64,000 bases of DNA. It comes from Micromonospora sediminicola (lineage in GTDB: Bacteria > Actinomycetota > Actinomycetes > Mycobacteriales > Micromonosporaceae). Positions 1 through 8,550 of the stretch are shown here, piece by piece. The position numbers and the translations under genes were made by a program. How positions within the stretch are numbered: the stretch's first letter is position 1; each line of letters begins with the position of its first letter. The notes under the pieces were generated by a model. The model had not been told where the DNA came from and ran no database searches. It saw nothing but the letters and a program-made list of their open reading frames with translations. The DNA lies in contig NZ_FLRH01000003.1 of the NCBI RefSeq assembly GCF_900089585.1, forward strand, positions 1,535,001-1,599,000, given 5' to 3'.

Positions 1-172
1 ACCTGCCTGGGCTCGGGAGCGCTACCAGGTTGCGGGAATGTGTCCGACCTGTCAACGGCCGTCCGATCCCGGATCGCGGCCCGCGCGCCGCCGCTGACCG
101 TCCGTGACGACCGTGGTCGGCCCCGCCGCCACCGACGGGCCGGGCTGTGGGCCGCGTGCCAGGATGAACGGC
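1..172. other. Left-edge sequence without a recognised gene
   Basis: No ORF with coding character that fits a known family, no terminator and no clear promoter consensus was seen. It is probably the intergenic region before the lipase gene, or the end of something outside the window. Confidence 0.4.
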
Positions 173-1006
173 ATGGCAGGTGGTCCGGTGGCGTTCGTGC
201 TCGGCGGCGGGGGAGTGCTCGGCGCCGTCGAGGTGGGCATGCTGCGGGCCCTGTTCCGCCACCGAATCCGACCCGACCTGGTGCTCGGCACCTCGATCGG
301 CGCGGTCAACGGCGCGCTGGTGGCCGCCGACCCGACCGAGGCGGTGACCGACCGGCTGGTCCGCCTCTGGGCATCCCCGGAGGCCAGCGAGGTGTACGGC
401 GACTCGGTCGCCCGGCAGCTGCGCCGCTTCGCCGCGCGCACCCACCTGCACTCGCCCCGCCCGCTGCGCCGCCTGCTGGAGAGCGAGCTGGGCGAGGGCA
501 CCACGTTCGCCGACCTGGCCGTGCCGTTCCGCTGCTGCGCCGCGAACATCGAGCGCGCCGCCGAGCACTGGTTCAGTGAGGGCCCGCTGGTGCCGGCCGT
601 GCTCGCGTCCGCCTCGGTGCCGGGGCTGCTGCCACCCACCCAGATCGCCGGGCAGCACTACATCGACGGTGGGGTGGTCAACTCGATCCCGGTCGGCGAG
701 GCGGTGGCCGCCGGCGCGACGCAGATCTTCGTGCTCCAGGTGGGCCGGATCGACCGCGAGCTGAGCCCGCCGCGCCGGCCCTGGGAGATCGCCCAGGTCG
801 CGTTCGAGATCGCCCGCCGGCACCGGTTCGCCCGCGAGATGGCGGCGCTGCCCGACGGCGTCGCGGTGCACGTGCTGCCGACCGGCGGTCTGGACCCGCG
901 CGACGACAGCCCGTGGGCGTACCGGGACATGGCGGCCGTGGGGCGGCGGATCAGCCGGGCGTACACCGCCTCGCGCCGCTACCTGGACACCGCGCTGGAG
1001 CGTTGA
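173..1006 (+). CDS. Patatin-like phospholipase family protein
   Basis: Predicted serine hydrolase of the patatin/RssA type, 277 aa, that would cleave acyl esters of phospholipids or related lipids. The sequence shows the glycine-rich oxyanion loop GGGGVLG at residues 11-17, the nucleophile elbow GTSIG with Ser41, and the catalytic-dyad Asp in DGG at about residue 165. No signal peptide or membrane segment is visible, so it is probably cytosolic or peripheral. ATG 173 was chosen because AGGA lies 8 nt upstream; ATG 164 is an in-frame alternative. The stop overlaps the next start by one base (TGATG), so it is translationally coupled to the acyltransferase that follows. The pairing suggests acyl-chain turnover and reattachment. 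The substrate is unknown. Confidence 0.85.
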   Translation: MAGGPVAFVLGGGGVLGAVEVGMLRALFRHRIRPDLVLGTSIGAVNGALVAADPTEAVTDRLVRLWASPEASEVYGDSVARQLRRFAARTHLHSPRPLRRLLESELGEGTTFADLAVPFRCCAANIERAAEHWFSEGPLVPAVLASASVPGLLPPTQIAGQHYIDGGVVNSIPVGEAVAAGATQIFVLQVGRIDRELSPPRRPWEIAQVAFEIARRHRFAREMAALPDGVAVHVLPTGGLDPRDDSPWAYRDMAAVGRRISRAYTASRRYLDTALER

Positions 1007-2028
1007 TGCCGCTGCCACCCCGCTGGCTACGCCGGTTGCTGCTCGCACCCGGCGTGGTGCTGCTCGCCGTCGCCGTGGTGACCACGCTCCCGGTCTGGGC
1101 GCTGCTGGCGCTGGCCGCGTCGCCGCTGGTGCCGGGGCGGCTGCGCCCGCTGCGACTGCTCTGGATCGGTGCCGTCTACCTGGTCTGGGACGCCGCCGCG
1201 CTGCTCGCCCTCTTCCTGCTCTGGGTGGCCTCCGGCTTCGGCGCGTACAAGCGGTCGCCGGCCTTCCAACGGGCCCACTACGTGGTCGCCGGCCGCTTCC
1301 TGCGGGTGCTGTTCTGGCAGGCCCGGTGGACGCTGCGGCTGAGCATCGACGTGGTCGGCACCGACCCGGACACCGCGCTGCCCGGCCGGCCCGAGCTGGT
1401 GCTCTGCCGGCACGCCGGGCCCGGCGACTCGTTCATCCTGATCCACGCGCTGGTGAACTGGTTCCACCGGGAACCCCGGATCGTGCTCAAGGAGAGCCTC
1501 CAGTGGGACCCGGCCATCGACGTGCTGCTCAACCGGCTGCCCAACCGCTTCATCGCGCCCGGCGCGGACGGCCGGGACTCGGCGGTCCAGCAGATCGGCC
1601 ACCTGGCCACCGGCCTGGACGACGACGACGCCTTCGTCATCTTTCCCGAGGGCGGCAACTTCACCCCGTCGCGCCGGCTGCGCGCCATCGCCCGGCTGCG
1701 GTCGCTCGGCCTGGAGCGGATGGCGCTGCGCGCCGAGCGCATGCAGCACGTGCTCGCGCCGCAGCCGGGCGGGCTGCTCGCCGCGCTCGACGCCGCGCCG
1801 GACGCCGGGGTGATCTTCGTGGCGCACACCGGGCTCGACCAGATGCTCACGGTCGCGGACGTGTGGCGTGAGCTGCCGATGGACAAGCGGATCGTGATGC
1901 GGTTCTGGTCCGTCCCACCGGAGGAGATCCCGGCCGGCAAGCAGGAACGCGTCGACTGGCTGTTCGACTGGTGGGGCCGCATCGACCGGTGGGTCGCGGC
2001 CAACCGGGACGGCACGGCCGACGCCTGA
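1006..2028 (+). CDS. PlsC-family 1-acylglycerol-phosphate-type acyltransferase
   Basis: Membrane-associated acyltransferase of 340 aa. The N-terminal 75 residues contain two or three hydrophobic segments. The PlsC catalytic motif HX4D is present at His136-Asp141 (RHAGPGD), and the substrate-binding motif FPEGGNFT at about 213-220. The family transfers acyl groups from acyl-CoA or acyl-ACP to lysophosphatidate or similar acceptors at the inner face of the membrane. The ATG overlaps the last base of the upstream lipase stop, so the two genes form an operon. An unusually long loop follows the FPEG motif compared with minimal PlsC enzymes. The acceptor lipid cannot be deduced. Confidence 0.85.
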   Translation: MPLPPRWLRRLLLAPGVVLLAVAVVTTLPVWALLALAASPLVPGRLRPLRLLWIGAVYLVWDAAALLALFLLWVASGFGAYKRSPAFQRAHYVVAGRFLRVLFWQARWTLRLSIDVVGTDPDTALPGRPELVLCRHAGPGDSFILIHALVNWFHREPRIVLKESLQWDPAIDVLLNRLPNRFIAPGADGRDSAVQQIGHLATGLDDDDAFVIFPEGGNFTPSRRLRAIARLRSLGLERMALRAERMQHVLAPQPGGLLAALDAAPDAGVIFVAHTGLDQMLTVADVWRELPMDKRIVMRFWSVPPEEIPAGKQERVDWLFDWWGRIDRWVAANRDGTADA

Positions 2029-2071
2029 CCGGATTTCCGCGCGGTTCGCGGCGGCGGTGCGGTCGTCCGCG

Positions 2072-2086
2072 TAGGGTGCGCTGGTG
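2072..2086 (+). promoter_or_regulatory. Leaderless -10 element of cutA
   Basis: TAGGGT at 2072-2077 is followed by exactly six bases and then the GTG start at 2084. This places transcription initiation on the start codon; there is no Shine-Dalgarno sequence. The pattern recurs at several other genes in this window. Confidence 0.6.
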
Positions 2087-2404
2087 GAGCAGATCTGCGT
2101 GGTGACGACGGTGGTGGACGCCCGCGGTGTGGCGGACGTCCTGGCGGCTGCCGCCGTCGCCGGCCGGCTGGCGGCGTGTGCCCAGGTCGGCGGGCCGGTG
2201 GACAGCACCTACTGGTGGCAGTCGGCGATCCAGACCACCGCCGAGTGGTCGGTGCGGTTCAAAACCGCGCCGGACCGGGTGGACGCGCTGGTCGACCAGC
2301 TCCGCGCCAACCACCCGTACGAGGTGCCGGAGATCCTGGTCAGCCGCGAGGACAGCGGCAACCCCGACTACACCGCCTGGGTGCGCGAGCAGACCCGTCC
2401 CTAG
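2084..2404 (+). CDS. cutA: Divalent-cation tolerance protein CutA
   Basis: Small cytosolic protein of 106 aa matching the CutA1 family along its whole length. It starts with the usual strand ICVVTTV, has the conserved LAACAQV and STYWW segments, and the C-terminal YEVPEIL motif. Family members are very stable trimers with a ferredoxin-like fold. They are linked genetically to copper or other divalent-metal tolerance, but the biochemical role is unsettled. The GTG start is supported by a leaderless promoter (TAGGGT-N6-GTG). It is transcribed separately from the lipid pair upstream and ends 47 bases before the next gene. Confidence 0.92.
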   Translation: MEQICVVTTVVDARGVADVLAAAAVAGRLAACAQVGGPVDSTYWWQSAIQTTAEWSVRFKTAPDRVDALVDQLRANHPYEVPEILVSREDSGNPDYTAWVREQTRP

Positions 2405-2451
2405 GTACGCCTACTCTGTCCGCCCGCCCCGGGGACGACGAAGCTGGCGGG

Positions 2452-5400
2452 GTGGAGAACACCGGCTACCCCTGTCCCGGTTGCGGCGCCCCGGCCGACC
2501 TCGTCGCCGGATGCCGCGGCTGCGGCCGCCCGCCCTACCCGCCCGCCGCCGAGGTGGTCCGGCTGGACCGGGAGATCGCCGCGCTGACCCCGCGGGTCGA
2601 GGCGGCCCGGGCCGCGTACCAGGATCTCGCCGGCCGGCTCTCCACGGTCCGTCAGACCAGGGCGGCGCTGGCCGCCCGGATCCGCCTGGAGATCCCCGCG
2701 CCGCGTCCGGTCGCCGCGCCGGCGCCGGCCGTCGCCGGACCGCCGCCGGTACGACCGCTGCCGCCCGTCGCGCCGGCCCGCCCCGGCGGCGCGGAGACCT
2801 CCACCCGGGCCGTGCAGAGCCTGCTCTTCGTCCTGGGTGGACTGTTGCTCGGCACCGCCGCGGTGGTCTTCACCGCGGTCGCGTGGGCCGCGTTCGGGGT
2901 GGCGGGTCGGGCGCTGATCCTGCTCGCGGTCACCGTGGTCGCCCTCGCCGCGCCGCTGGTGGCCCGGGCACGCGGGCTGCGCGGCACCGCCGAGACGATC
3001 GCCGCGGTGGGTCTGCTCCTGGTGCTCCTGGACGGGTACGCCGCCTGGTCGGTGAACCTGTTCGGGGTGGCCGGCTGGCCGGGCAGCCGGTACGCCGCGC
3101 TGGTGGCGGCGGCCGGTGCGCTGGTGGCCGCCGGGTACGGGCGGCTCAGCCGCCTCACCGGGCCGTGGTTCGCGGCGTGGCTGGCCGCGCAGCCGGTGCT
3201 GCCGCTGGCCGTGGCGGCGGCCCGGCCGGGCGCGGCGGGTTGGGCGCTGGTGCTGACCGCGCTGGCGCTGGGCGACCTCGTGGTGGTGGTCGCCCTGCGT
3301 CGCCGGGCCCGCGCCGGTGGGGGACCGGCCGCCGGGGCGGTGCCGGCCGGCGAGGTGCTCGGCTGGGTCGGGCACGGCGCGGCGTTGGCCCTGGCGGCCG
3401 GCTGCGCGCTGGTGCCGCTGGCCCTCGGCCGGGCGGCCGGCACGCCGCTGCTGGCCGGCGGCCCGCTGCTGGTGGTCGCGCTGGCCCTGCTCGCCGGTGC
3501 GGTCGCGGCCGGCGGGCGGCTCTGGCGGGCGGTGGCCGCCGGCCTGCTGGTGCCGGTGCTCGCGGCCGCGCTGCTGCGGCCGGTGGCCGAGCTGCGTCCC
3601 GGGATGCTGTTGCTCGCGGCCGGGCTCGCGGTGGCGGTACTGGCCGGAGCGGTCCGGGCGTTGCCGGCGGGACTGCGGACCGGCCCTCGGGTGGGCGCGC
3701 TCGCGGTGACCGCCGGGCTGGGCCAGGTCACCGTCGTGCTCACCGGGCTGGTGGCCGCCGCGAGCGCGGCCGTCGCCCTCCCGGCCTGGCAGGGCGGCCG
3801 GACCGCGCCGGCCCCGTCCTGGGGCTGGCAGCTGCCGCCGGCCTTGCTGCTCACCGCCGGCGCGGTCGCGCTGCTGACGCCCCGGGCCGCCCGGCCGCTG
3901 GTGGGGGCGGTCGCCGCCGGGCTGACCGCGCTGGCCGTGCCGGCCGTGGCCGCGACGCCGTGGCCGCTGGTGCTGGTGGTCGACCTGGTGGCGGCCGCCG
4001 CGCTGCTGCTGGCCGCCGTGGCCCGCCCGCGCCCGGGCCGGGTCGTCGTCCCCGTCGCCGCGTCGACCGGCGCGGTGCTGCTCGGGCACGCGCTGCTGGT
4101 GGGCTGCGCCGCGCCGGCCGGGGCGGGCGCGGTGCTCGCCGTCTCGGCCGCGCTCGGCGTGACGGTGGCCGCGCTCGGCCGGCGCGGGCGGGGCGCGCAG
4201 CCGGTCGTCGCCGGCGTCGCGTTGGCCGTGGCGCTGGTCGCCGTACCGGCCGGGGTGGTCGTCGGGCTGCTCGGCCTGGGCGCGCCGCCCTGGTGGCAGC
4301 TGCGGGGCGGGACCGCCGCCGTCGTGGTGCCGGTGCTCGCCGTCCTGGCGGCCCGCCGCACCTGGCCCGACCTGAGCGGGTACGCCTCGGCGGGGCTGGC
4401 CGTGACGCTCGCCGCGGTCGGTCTCGGGCCGCTGGTCGGGGCGGGCGCGGAGCCGGTGGGGCTCTACGCCGTGGCGGGTGCGCTGCTGGCGTTGGCCGCC
4501 GGTGGCGGGGCCCGGCCGGCACCCGCCCCCCGCACGGTGGGCTTCGCGCTGGCCGGGCTCGCGCTGCTGGTCGCCGCGCCGGTGGCGCTGGCCGTGCTGG
4601 TGGACCTGCCGGTCCGACCCTGGTCCGGGGTGCCTGCCGCCACGGCGGCGCCGGCGCAGGCGGCCCGGGCCGGGCTGGCGCTGCTGCTCCTGGGTGTCGC
4701 CGCGGCGGGGTACACCCGGGTCGCGTCGCCGGGCGGACGCCGGCGGCTGCCGGCGCTGGCCGCGTCGCCGTTCGGCGCGGTGGCCCTGCCGGTGCTGCTG
4801 TCGGCGGCGGGGGCGCCATGGCCGGTGGTGCCGGCGCTGGCGTTCGGGACCGGGCTCGGCGCGCTGCTGGTCGCCGCGTCGACCGGCCCGCGTCCGGCGC
4901 TGCCGGCGGTGCTGACGCCACTGGGGACGGTCCTGGTGGCGACCGGCTTCGGTGGCCTGCTGGCCACCCGCGCCGGGACGCTCGCCGGGCTGGGCGCGCT
5001 GGTGGTGTCCGGCGCCGTGGTCGGGGTGACGGGGCGCCCGGTCGCGGTCCGGCTCGCCGGCTGGCTGGGCGCGGTCGCCTCGGCCACCGGCTTCGCGCTC
5101 ACCGCGTCGCTCGCGGCCGGGCTGCCGCCGCGTACCGCCGGGTTCGCGGTCCTGGCCGTCGCGGCGGTGACCCTGCACGCGGTGCCATCGCTGCGCGGCG
5201 GCGCGTTCGGGGTGCCTGCGGGCGGTGCGGGTGGCCGGCCGGGGGAGCGGGCCGCCTCGCCCGGCGGGGTGGCTCGGGCCGGTGCGCCGGCGCTGGAGGC
5301 GGCGGCCCAGGCGGTGGCGCTGCTCGCGCTGCTGCTCACCGTCGGCACGCTGCGCCACGCGGCGGCGGTGTGCGTGCTGTGGGGGGCGGTCGTCGGGCTG

Positions 5401-5940
5401 CGGGTGCTGCGTGGGGGCGAGACGCCGGCCGGGCGGCGGGCGCTGGCGGGCGGCGCGACCGCAAGTGAACTGTTCGGCGGCTGGCTGCTGCTCGGCGCCG
5501 GCGGGGTGACGGTGCTGGAGGCGTACACCGTGCCGGCGGCGGTGCTCGCGCTCGCCGCCGGCCTGGTGGCGCTGCGGCACCGGCCGGGGCTGACCAGTTG
5601 GCTGGCGCTCGGCCCGGGACTCGGCGCGGCGTTGCTGCCCAGCCTCGTCTCGGTGCTGGCGTCCGGGGAGCCGCAGCCGTGGCGACGCCTGGCGCTCGGG
5701 GTGGTGGCGCTCGGTGTCGTGCTCGGCGGGGCGGTCCGGCGCTGGCAGGCCCCGGTCGTGCTGGGCGCGGCCACGCTGGTGCCGTTGGCGCTGCACGAGC
5801 TGGCCCGGGGCTGGGATCTGCTGCCCCGCTGGATCTTCCTCGGCCTGGGTGGCGTGCTGCTGATCGCCCTGGCCGCCACCTACGAGCGCCGCCGCCGCGA
5901 CCTGGCCCGCCTGCGCACCCTGGTCGGCCGCCTGACCTGA
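2452..5940 (+). CDS. Large polytopic membrane protein with N-terminal zinc ribbon (SCO7613 C-terminal-domain type)
   Basis: A 1162-aa protein. Residues 1-30 form a zinc-ribbon-like region with CPGCG and CRGCG pairs. A short alpha-helical or coiled-coil stretch follows (about 30-75), then a Pro/Ala-rich linker. From about residue 115 to the end there are alternating hydrophobic helices, probably more than 25, ending in a short basic tail. The layout matches the actinobacterial membrane proteins named after SCO7613; no function is established. The start at GTG 2452 puts the first Cys pair near the N-terminus and removes a region that overlaps cutA. The composition is almost purely Ala/Val/Leu/Gly/Arg. 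A transport or envelope-scaffold role is possible, but nothing in the sequence proves it. Confidence 0.75.
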   Translation: MENTGYPCPGCGAPADLVAGCRGCGRPPYPPAAEVVRLDREIAALTPRVEAARAAYQDLAGRLSTVRQTRAALAARIRLEIPAPRPVAAPAPAVAGPPPVRPLPPVAPARPGGAETSTRAVQSLLFVLGGLLLGTAAVVFTAVAWAAFGVAGRALILLAVTVVALAAPLVARARGLRGTAETIAAVGLLLVLLDGYAAWSVNLFGVAGWPGSRYAALVAAAGALVAAGYGRLSRLTGPWFAAWLAAQPVLPLAVAAARPGAAGWALVLTALALGDLVVVVALRRRARAGGGPAAGAVPAGEVLGWVGHGAALALAAGCALVPLALGRAAGTPLLAGGPLLVVALALLAGAVAAGGRLWRAVAAGLLVPVLAAALLRPVAELRPGMLLLAAGLAVAVLAGAVRALPAGLRTGPRVGALAVTAGLGQVTVVLTGLVAAASAAVALPAWQGGRTAPAPSWGWQLPPALLLTAGAVALLTPRAARPLVGAVAAGLTALAVPAVAATPWPLVLVVDLVAAAALLLAAVARPRPGRVVVPVAASTGAVLLGHALLVGCAAPAGAGAVLAVSAALGVTVAALGRRGRGAQPVVAGVALAVALVAVPAGVVVGLLGLGAPPWWQLRGGTAAVVVPVLAVLAARRTWPDLSGYASAGLAVTLAAVGLGPLVGAGAEPVGLYAVAGALLALAAGGGARPAPAPRTVGFALAGLALLVAAPVALAVLVDLPVRPWSGVPAATAAPAQAARAGLALLLLGVAAAGYTRVASPGGRRRLPALAASPFGAVALPVLLSAAGAPWPVVPALAFGTGLGALLVAASTGPRPALPAVLTPLGTVLVATGFGGLLATRAGTLAGLGALVVSGAVVGVTGRPVAVRLAGWLGAVASATGFALTASLAAGLPPRTAGFAVLAVAAVTLHAVPSLRGGAFGVPAGGAGGRPGERAASPGGVARAGAPALEAAAQAVALLALLLTVGTLRHAAAVCVLWGAVVGLRVLRGGETPAGRRALAGGATASELFGGWLLLGAGGVTVLEAYTVPAAVLALAAGLVALRHRPGLTSWLALGPGLGAALLPSLVSVLASGEPQPWRRLALGVVALGVVLGGAVRRWQAPVVLGAATLVPLALHELARGWDLLPRWIFLGLGGVLLIALAATYERRRRDLARLRTLVGRLT

Positions 5941-6081
5941 CCCCCCGACGGGACGGGTGGGGGTAGCACCACCGGGGATCGGGGGGTGTGCGGGATTAAC
6001 TCTGGGTGTTCGGGTCGGGAGGATTGGTGACGGAGAGTCGCGCGGCGTGCGCGGCTCGCGGCACCGGGGGGCGATACACGC

Positions 6082-7134
6082 ATGAGCACTTCGACGGCGG
6101 TGGCACCGGGCACCCGGCGGGGCAGCGACTACGCGCGCCTGTCCCGCCGGGTCGCCGAGGCGGGTCTGTTCCACCGGCGGCCCGGCCGGTACGCCGTCCG
6201 CATCGTCCTCACCCTGGGCGCCTTCCTGGCCGGCTGGGCGCTGGTGGCGGCGGTCGGGGACTCCTGGTGGCAGCCGGCGCTGGCGGTCGGGATGGCGGTG
6301 GCCACCACCCAGGTGGCGTTCCTCGGCCACGACGCGGGGCACCGGCAGATGTTCCGCCGGCGCGGCCCGAGCGAGGTGGCCGGCCTGGTCGCCGGCAACC
6401 TGGCGGTCGGGCTCAGCTACGGCTGGTGGGTGGACAAGCACAACCGGCACCACGCCAACCCGAACCACACCGACGAGGACCCGGACGTGGGCGCCGGCGC
6501 GCTGGTCTGGACGCACGAGCAGGCGCGGGCCACCCGGGGCCTGGGCCGGTGGATGGCCCGCCGGCAGGCGTGGCTGTTCTTCCCGCTGCTGCTGCTGGAA
6601 GGGTTGGCGCTGCACGTGGCGAGCGTCCGGGCGCTGACCGGCCGGGAGCCGGACGGCCGGTGGCGCGTCCCGGTGCGGCACCGGGCGGTGGAGGGGCTGC
6701 TGCTGGCGGCGCACGGCGTCGGTTACGTCGGCCTGCTCCTGGCGGCGATGTCCCCGGGCAAGGCGCTGGTCTTCGCCGCCGTGCACCAGGGGCTGTGGGG
6801 CCTCTACATGGGGTGCGCGTTCGCCCCCAACCACAAGGGCATGCCGATGCCGACCGCCGAGGACGACCTCGACTACCTGCGCAAGCAGGTGCTCACGTCC
6901 CGCAACGTGCGCGGTGGCCGCGTCGTCGACCTGGCGCTGGGCGGCCTGAACTACCAGATCGAGCACCACCTGTTCCCGAACATGCCCCGCGCCAACCTGC
7001 GCCGGGCCCGGCCGCTCGTCCGGGCGTACTGCGCCGAGCAGGGCATCCCTTACGCGGAGACCGGACTGATCGAGTCGTACCGGCAGGCGTTGGCGCACCT
7101 GCACGACGCGGGCCGCCCACTGCGGGCGGGCTGA
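6082..7134 (+). CDS. Fatty-acid (acyl-CoA/acyl-lipid) desaturase
   Basis: Di-iron membrane desaturase of 350 aa. The three histidine boxes are present: HDAGH at 83-87, HNRHH at 120-124 and QIEHH at 292-296. Hydrophobic pairs at about 38-80 and 190-245 fit the four-helix topology, with the diiron centre facing the cytosol. Enzymes of this class insert a cis double bond in membrane acyl chains using O2 and an electron-transfer partner; no ferredoxin or oxidoreductase gene lies next to it. The ATG at 6082 follows a G-rich ribosome-binding region. The 140-bp upstream gap contains an AT-richer ATTAACT patch near 5996 that could be a -10 region. The double-bond position and exact substrate are not predictable. 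Confidence 0.9.
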   Translation: MSTSTAVAPGTRRGSDYARLSRRVAEAGLFHRRPGRYAVRIVLTLGAFLAGWALVAAVGDSWWQPALAVGMAVATTQVAFLGHDAGHRQMFRRRGPSEVAGLVAGNLAVGLSYGWWVDKHNRHHANPNHTDEDPDVGAGALVWTHEQARATRGLGRWMARRQAWLFFPLLLLEGLALHVASVRALTGREPDGRWRVPVRHRAVEGLLLAAHGVGYVGLLLAAMSPGKALVFAAVHQGLWGLYMGCAFAPNHKGMPMPTAEDDLDYLRKQVLTSRNVRGGRVVDLALGGLNYQIEHHLFPNMPRANLRRARPLVRAYCAEQGIPYAETGLIESYRQALAHLHDAGRPLRAG

Positions 7135-7235
7135 GTCGGGGGGAGACACGGCAGGGGGCGTCGGGGGGACGTCCCCTGCCGTGGCGTGCGCCCCTTCCGG
7201 GCGGGCGGCACCGGGCCGCCGTCGGGAGCGGCCGG

Positions 7236-7241
7236 TAGGGT
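7236..7241 (+). promoter_or_regulatory. Candidate -10 box for the FHA gene
   Basis: TAGGGT lies at 7236-7241 in a GC-rich stretch. Initiation near 7248 would give a leader of about 90 nt before ATG 7339. No clear -35 box is visible. Confidence 0.3.
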
Positions 7242-7338
7242 CGTCGCCAGGTGGAGGGCGCGCCCCGGTGGTGGCGCGCGGCCCAACGGGGCGGATCGCC
7301 CCGGGCGGGTCAGGCGACGACATCGTGCGGAGCGCGGC

Positions 7339-8490
7339 ATGAGATTCGAGATCAGCAAGGTGCTGGACGCCATCGAGGGGCGGGTCTGCACCGACCCCTC
7401 GCTGGCCCGGGCCGTGGTCGACCTGGCCGAGGTCATCCGCTGGCAGAACCTGGACGGTGGCCGGCCGGCCAGCCTGCTGCGGCTCGGCATGGTGATCGAC
7501 GCCCTGTCCCGGCAGATCGGCGAGGACAGCGTCCCGGTCTACGCGATCGTGCACCGGGCGCTGCTGTCCGACGCGGACCTGACCTCCAACGAGCGGATGG
7601 TGGTCCGCCGCTGGGCCGACGACGGCCTGGTGGAGGTGCTCGACCAGCCCGGTGACCGGATGTTGGAGGTGGCCGACCTGCTCGGCCTGCCGGTGCTCAC
7701 CCGGGCCCGGTTGGACGGGCTCGTCGGCCGCTACCCGTGGCTCGGCCAGGCCGGCCGGGTGCTCGCCCCGGTGCCCGGCGCCGGTGGCCCGGTCTTCATC
7801 GCGCACGTCGGCGGCGGCCAGGACCCGACCACGGGCAGCCGCTCGCCGGCCGGGGTCAAGGTGCTCTCCCGGCAGTGGCGCTGCCCCGAGCCGGGGTGCG
7901 CCCTGTTCGGCGGCGGCGGGGGTGGCGGCGCGTTCGCCGACCTGGCCGCGGTGGACCGTGCCCCGGCCGAGCAGCCGCCGCCCACGCTGCGCACCGGCGT
8001 GCCGACGTGTCCGCGGCACGGCGCCCGACTCTCCGACGGCGGACCGCGTCCGCGCAGCGAGGTGCTGGCGGTGCGGATCGGCGGGCTGGTGCGGCGGCGC
8101 TTCGCGCTCACCGAGACCGAGCCGGTGGCGGTCGGGCGGGCGCCGGACGGACCGGGCGGGGTGACGCTCGGCCAGTGGCTCAACGACGAGGCCCGGCGCT
8201 GGATCAGCCGCAGCCACGTCCAGTTCGCGCTGGGTCGGGGCGGCGAGGTGGTGGTCACCGACACCAGCACGAACGGCTCCGGCGTACGACCGGGCGGATC
8301 CATGGTCGAGACGGAGCGGATCCCGCTGCCGCCGCAGCAGTCCCGGGTGCTGGGCGAGGGCGACCTGATCGAGCTCTACCCGGGCGTGCAGGTCGGCCGT
8401 GCCGGCGAGATGGCCAGCGACGCGACCTACACCCCGAACTCGGTGATGGCCGAGGCGCCGACCATGGCGATGCGGCTGCCGCGCCCCTGA
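7339..8490 (+). CDS. FHA-domain protein with unassigned N-terminal domain
   Basis: A 383-aa cytosolic protein. The C-terminal part (about 245-345) is a forkhead-associated domain: GRAP, the SRSHVQF core and the DTSTNGSG turn carry the conserved Gly-Arg, Ser-x-x-His and Asn-Gly residues that bind phosphothreonine peptides. The N-terminal 150 residues are helical with no family I recognise. A Gly-rich linker with two Cys (PEPGCALFGGGG) joins the halves. The ATG at 7339 was chosen because upstream in-frame sequence has no coding character. FHA proteins usually act downstream of Ser/Thr kinases; none is adjacent. It is followed by a strong bidirectional terminator. Confidence 0.75.
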   Translation: MRFEISKVLDAIEGRVCTDPSLARAVVDLAEVIRWQNLDGGRPASLLRLGMVIDALSRQIGEDSVPVYAIVHRALLSDADLTSNERMVVRRWADDGLVEVLDQPGDRMLEVADLLGLPVLTRARLDGLVGRYPWLGQAGRVLAPVPGAGGPVFIAHVGGGQDPTTGSRSPAGVKVLSRQWRCPEPGCALFGGGGGGGAFADLAAVDRAPAEQPPPTLRTGVPTCPRHGARLSDGGPRPRSEVLAVRIGGLVRRRFALTETEPVAVGRAPDGPGGVTLGQWLNDEARRWISRSHVQFALGRGGEVVVTDTSTNGSGVRPGGSMVETERIPLPPQQSRVLGEGDLIELYPGVQVGRAGEMASDATYTPNSVMAEAPTMAMRLPRP

Positions 8491-8504
8491 CCGGCGAAAA
8501 CGCG

Positions 8505-8537
8505 AGGGCGCCGGGACCGTCGCGGTCCCGGCGCCCT
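8505..8537. terminator. Bidirectional hairpin terminator between the FHA gene and rocD
   Basis: Two perfect 15-base arms (AGGGCGCCGGGACCG and its complement) are separated by TCG. The hairpin sits between the convergent ends of the FHA gene and rocD and can serve both strands. Confidence 0.8.
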
Positions 8538-8550
8538 GTCGCGTACGGCG

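Noticed and set aside
7251..7655. ORF starting at GTG 7251 behind a TAGGGT box
   Set aside because: It overlaps the FHA gene in another frame, has low-complexity Arg/Gly translation and a spacing of nine bases, outside the leaderless range.
2401..8217. A 1938-codon open frame on the minus strand opposite the large membrane protein, desaturase and FHA genes
   Set aside because: It is a by-product of very high GC. The translation is Arg/Gly/Pro/Gln-rich without any domain, while the plus-strand frames encode recognised families.
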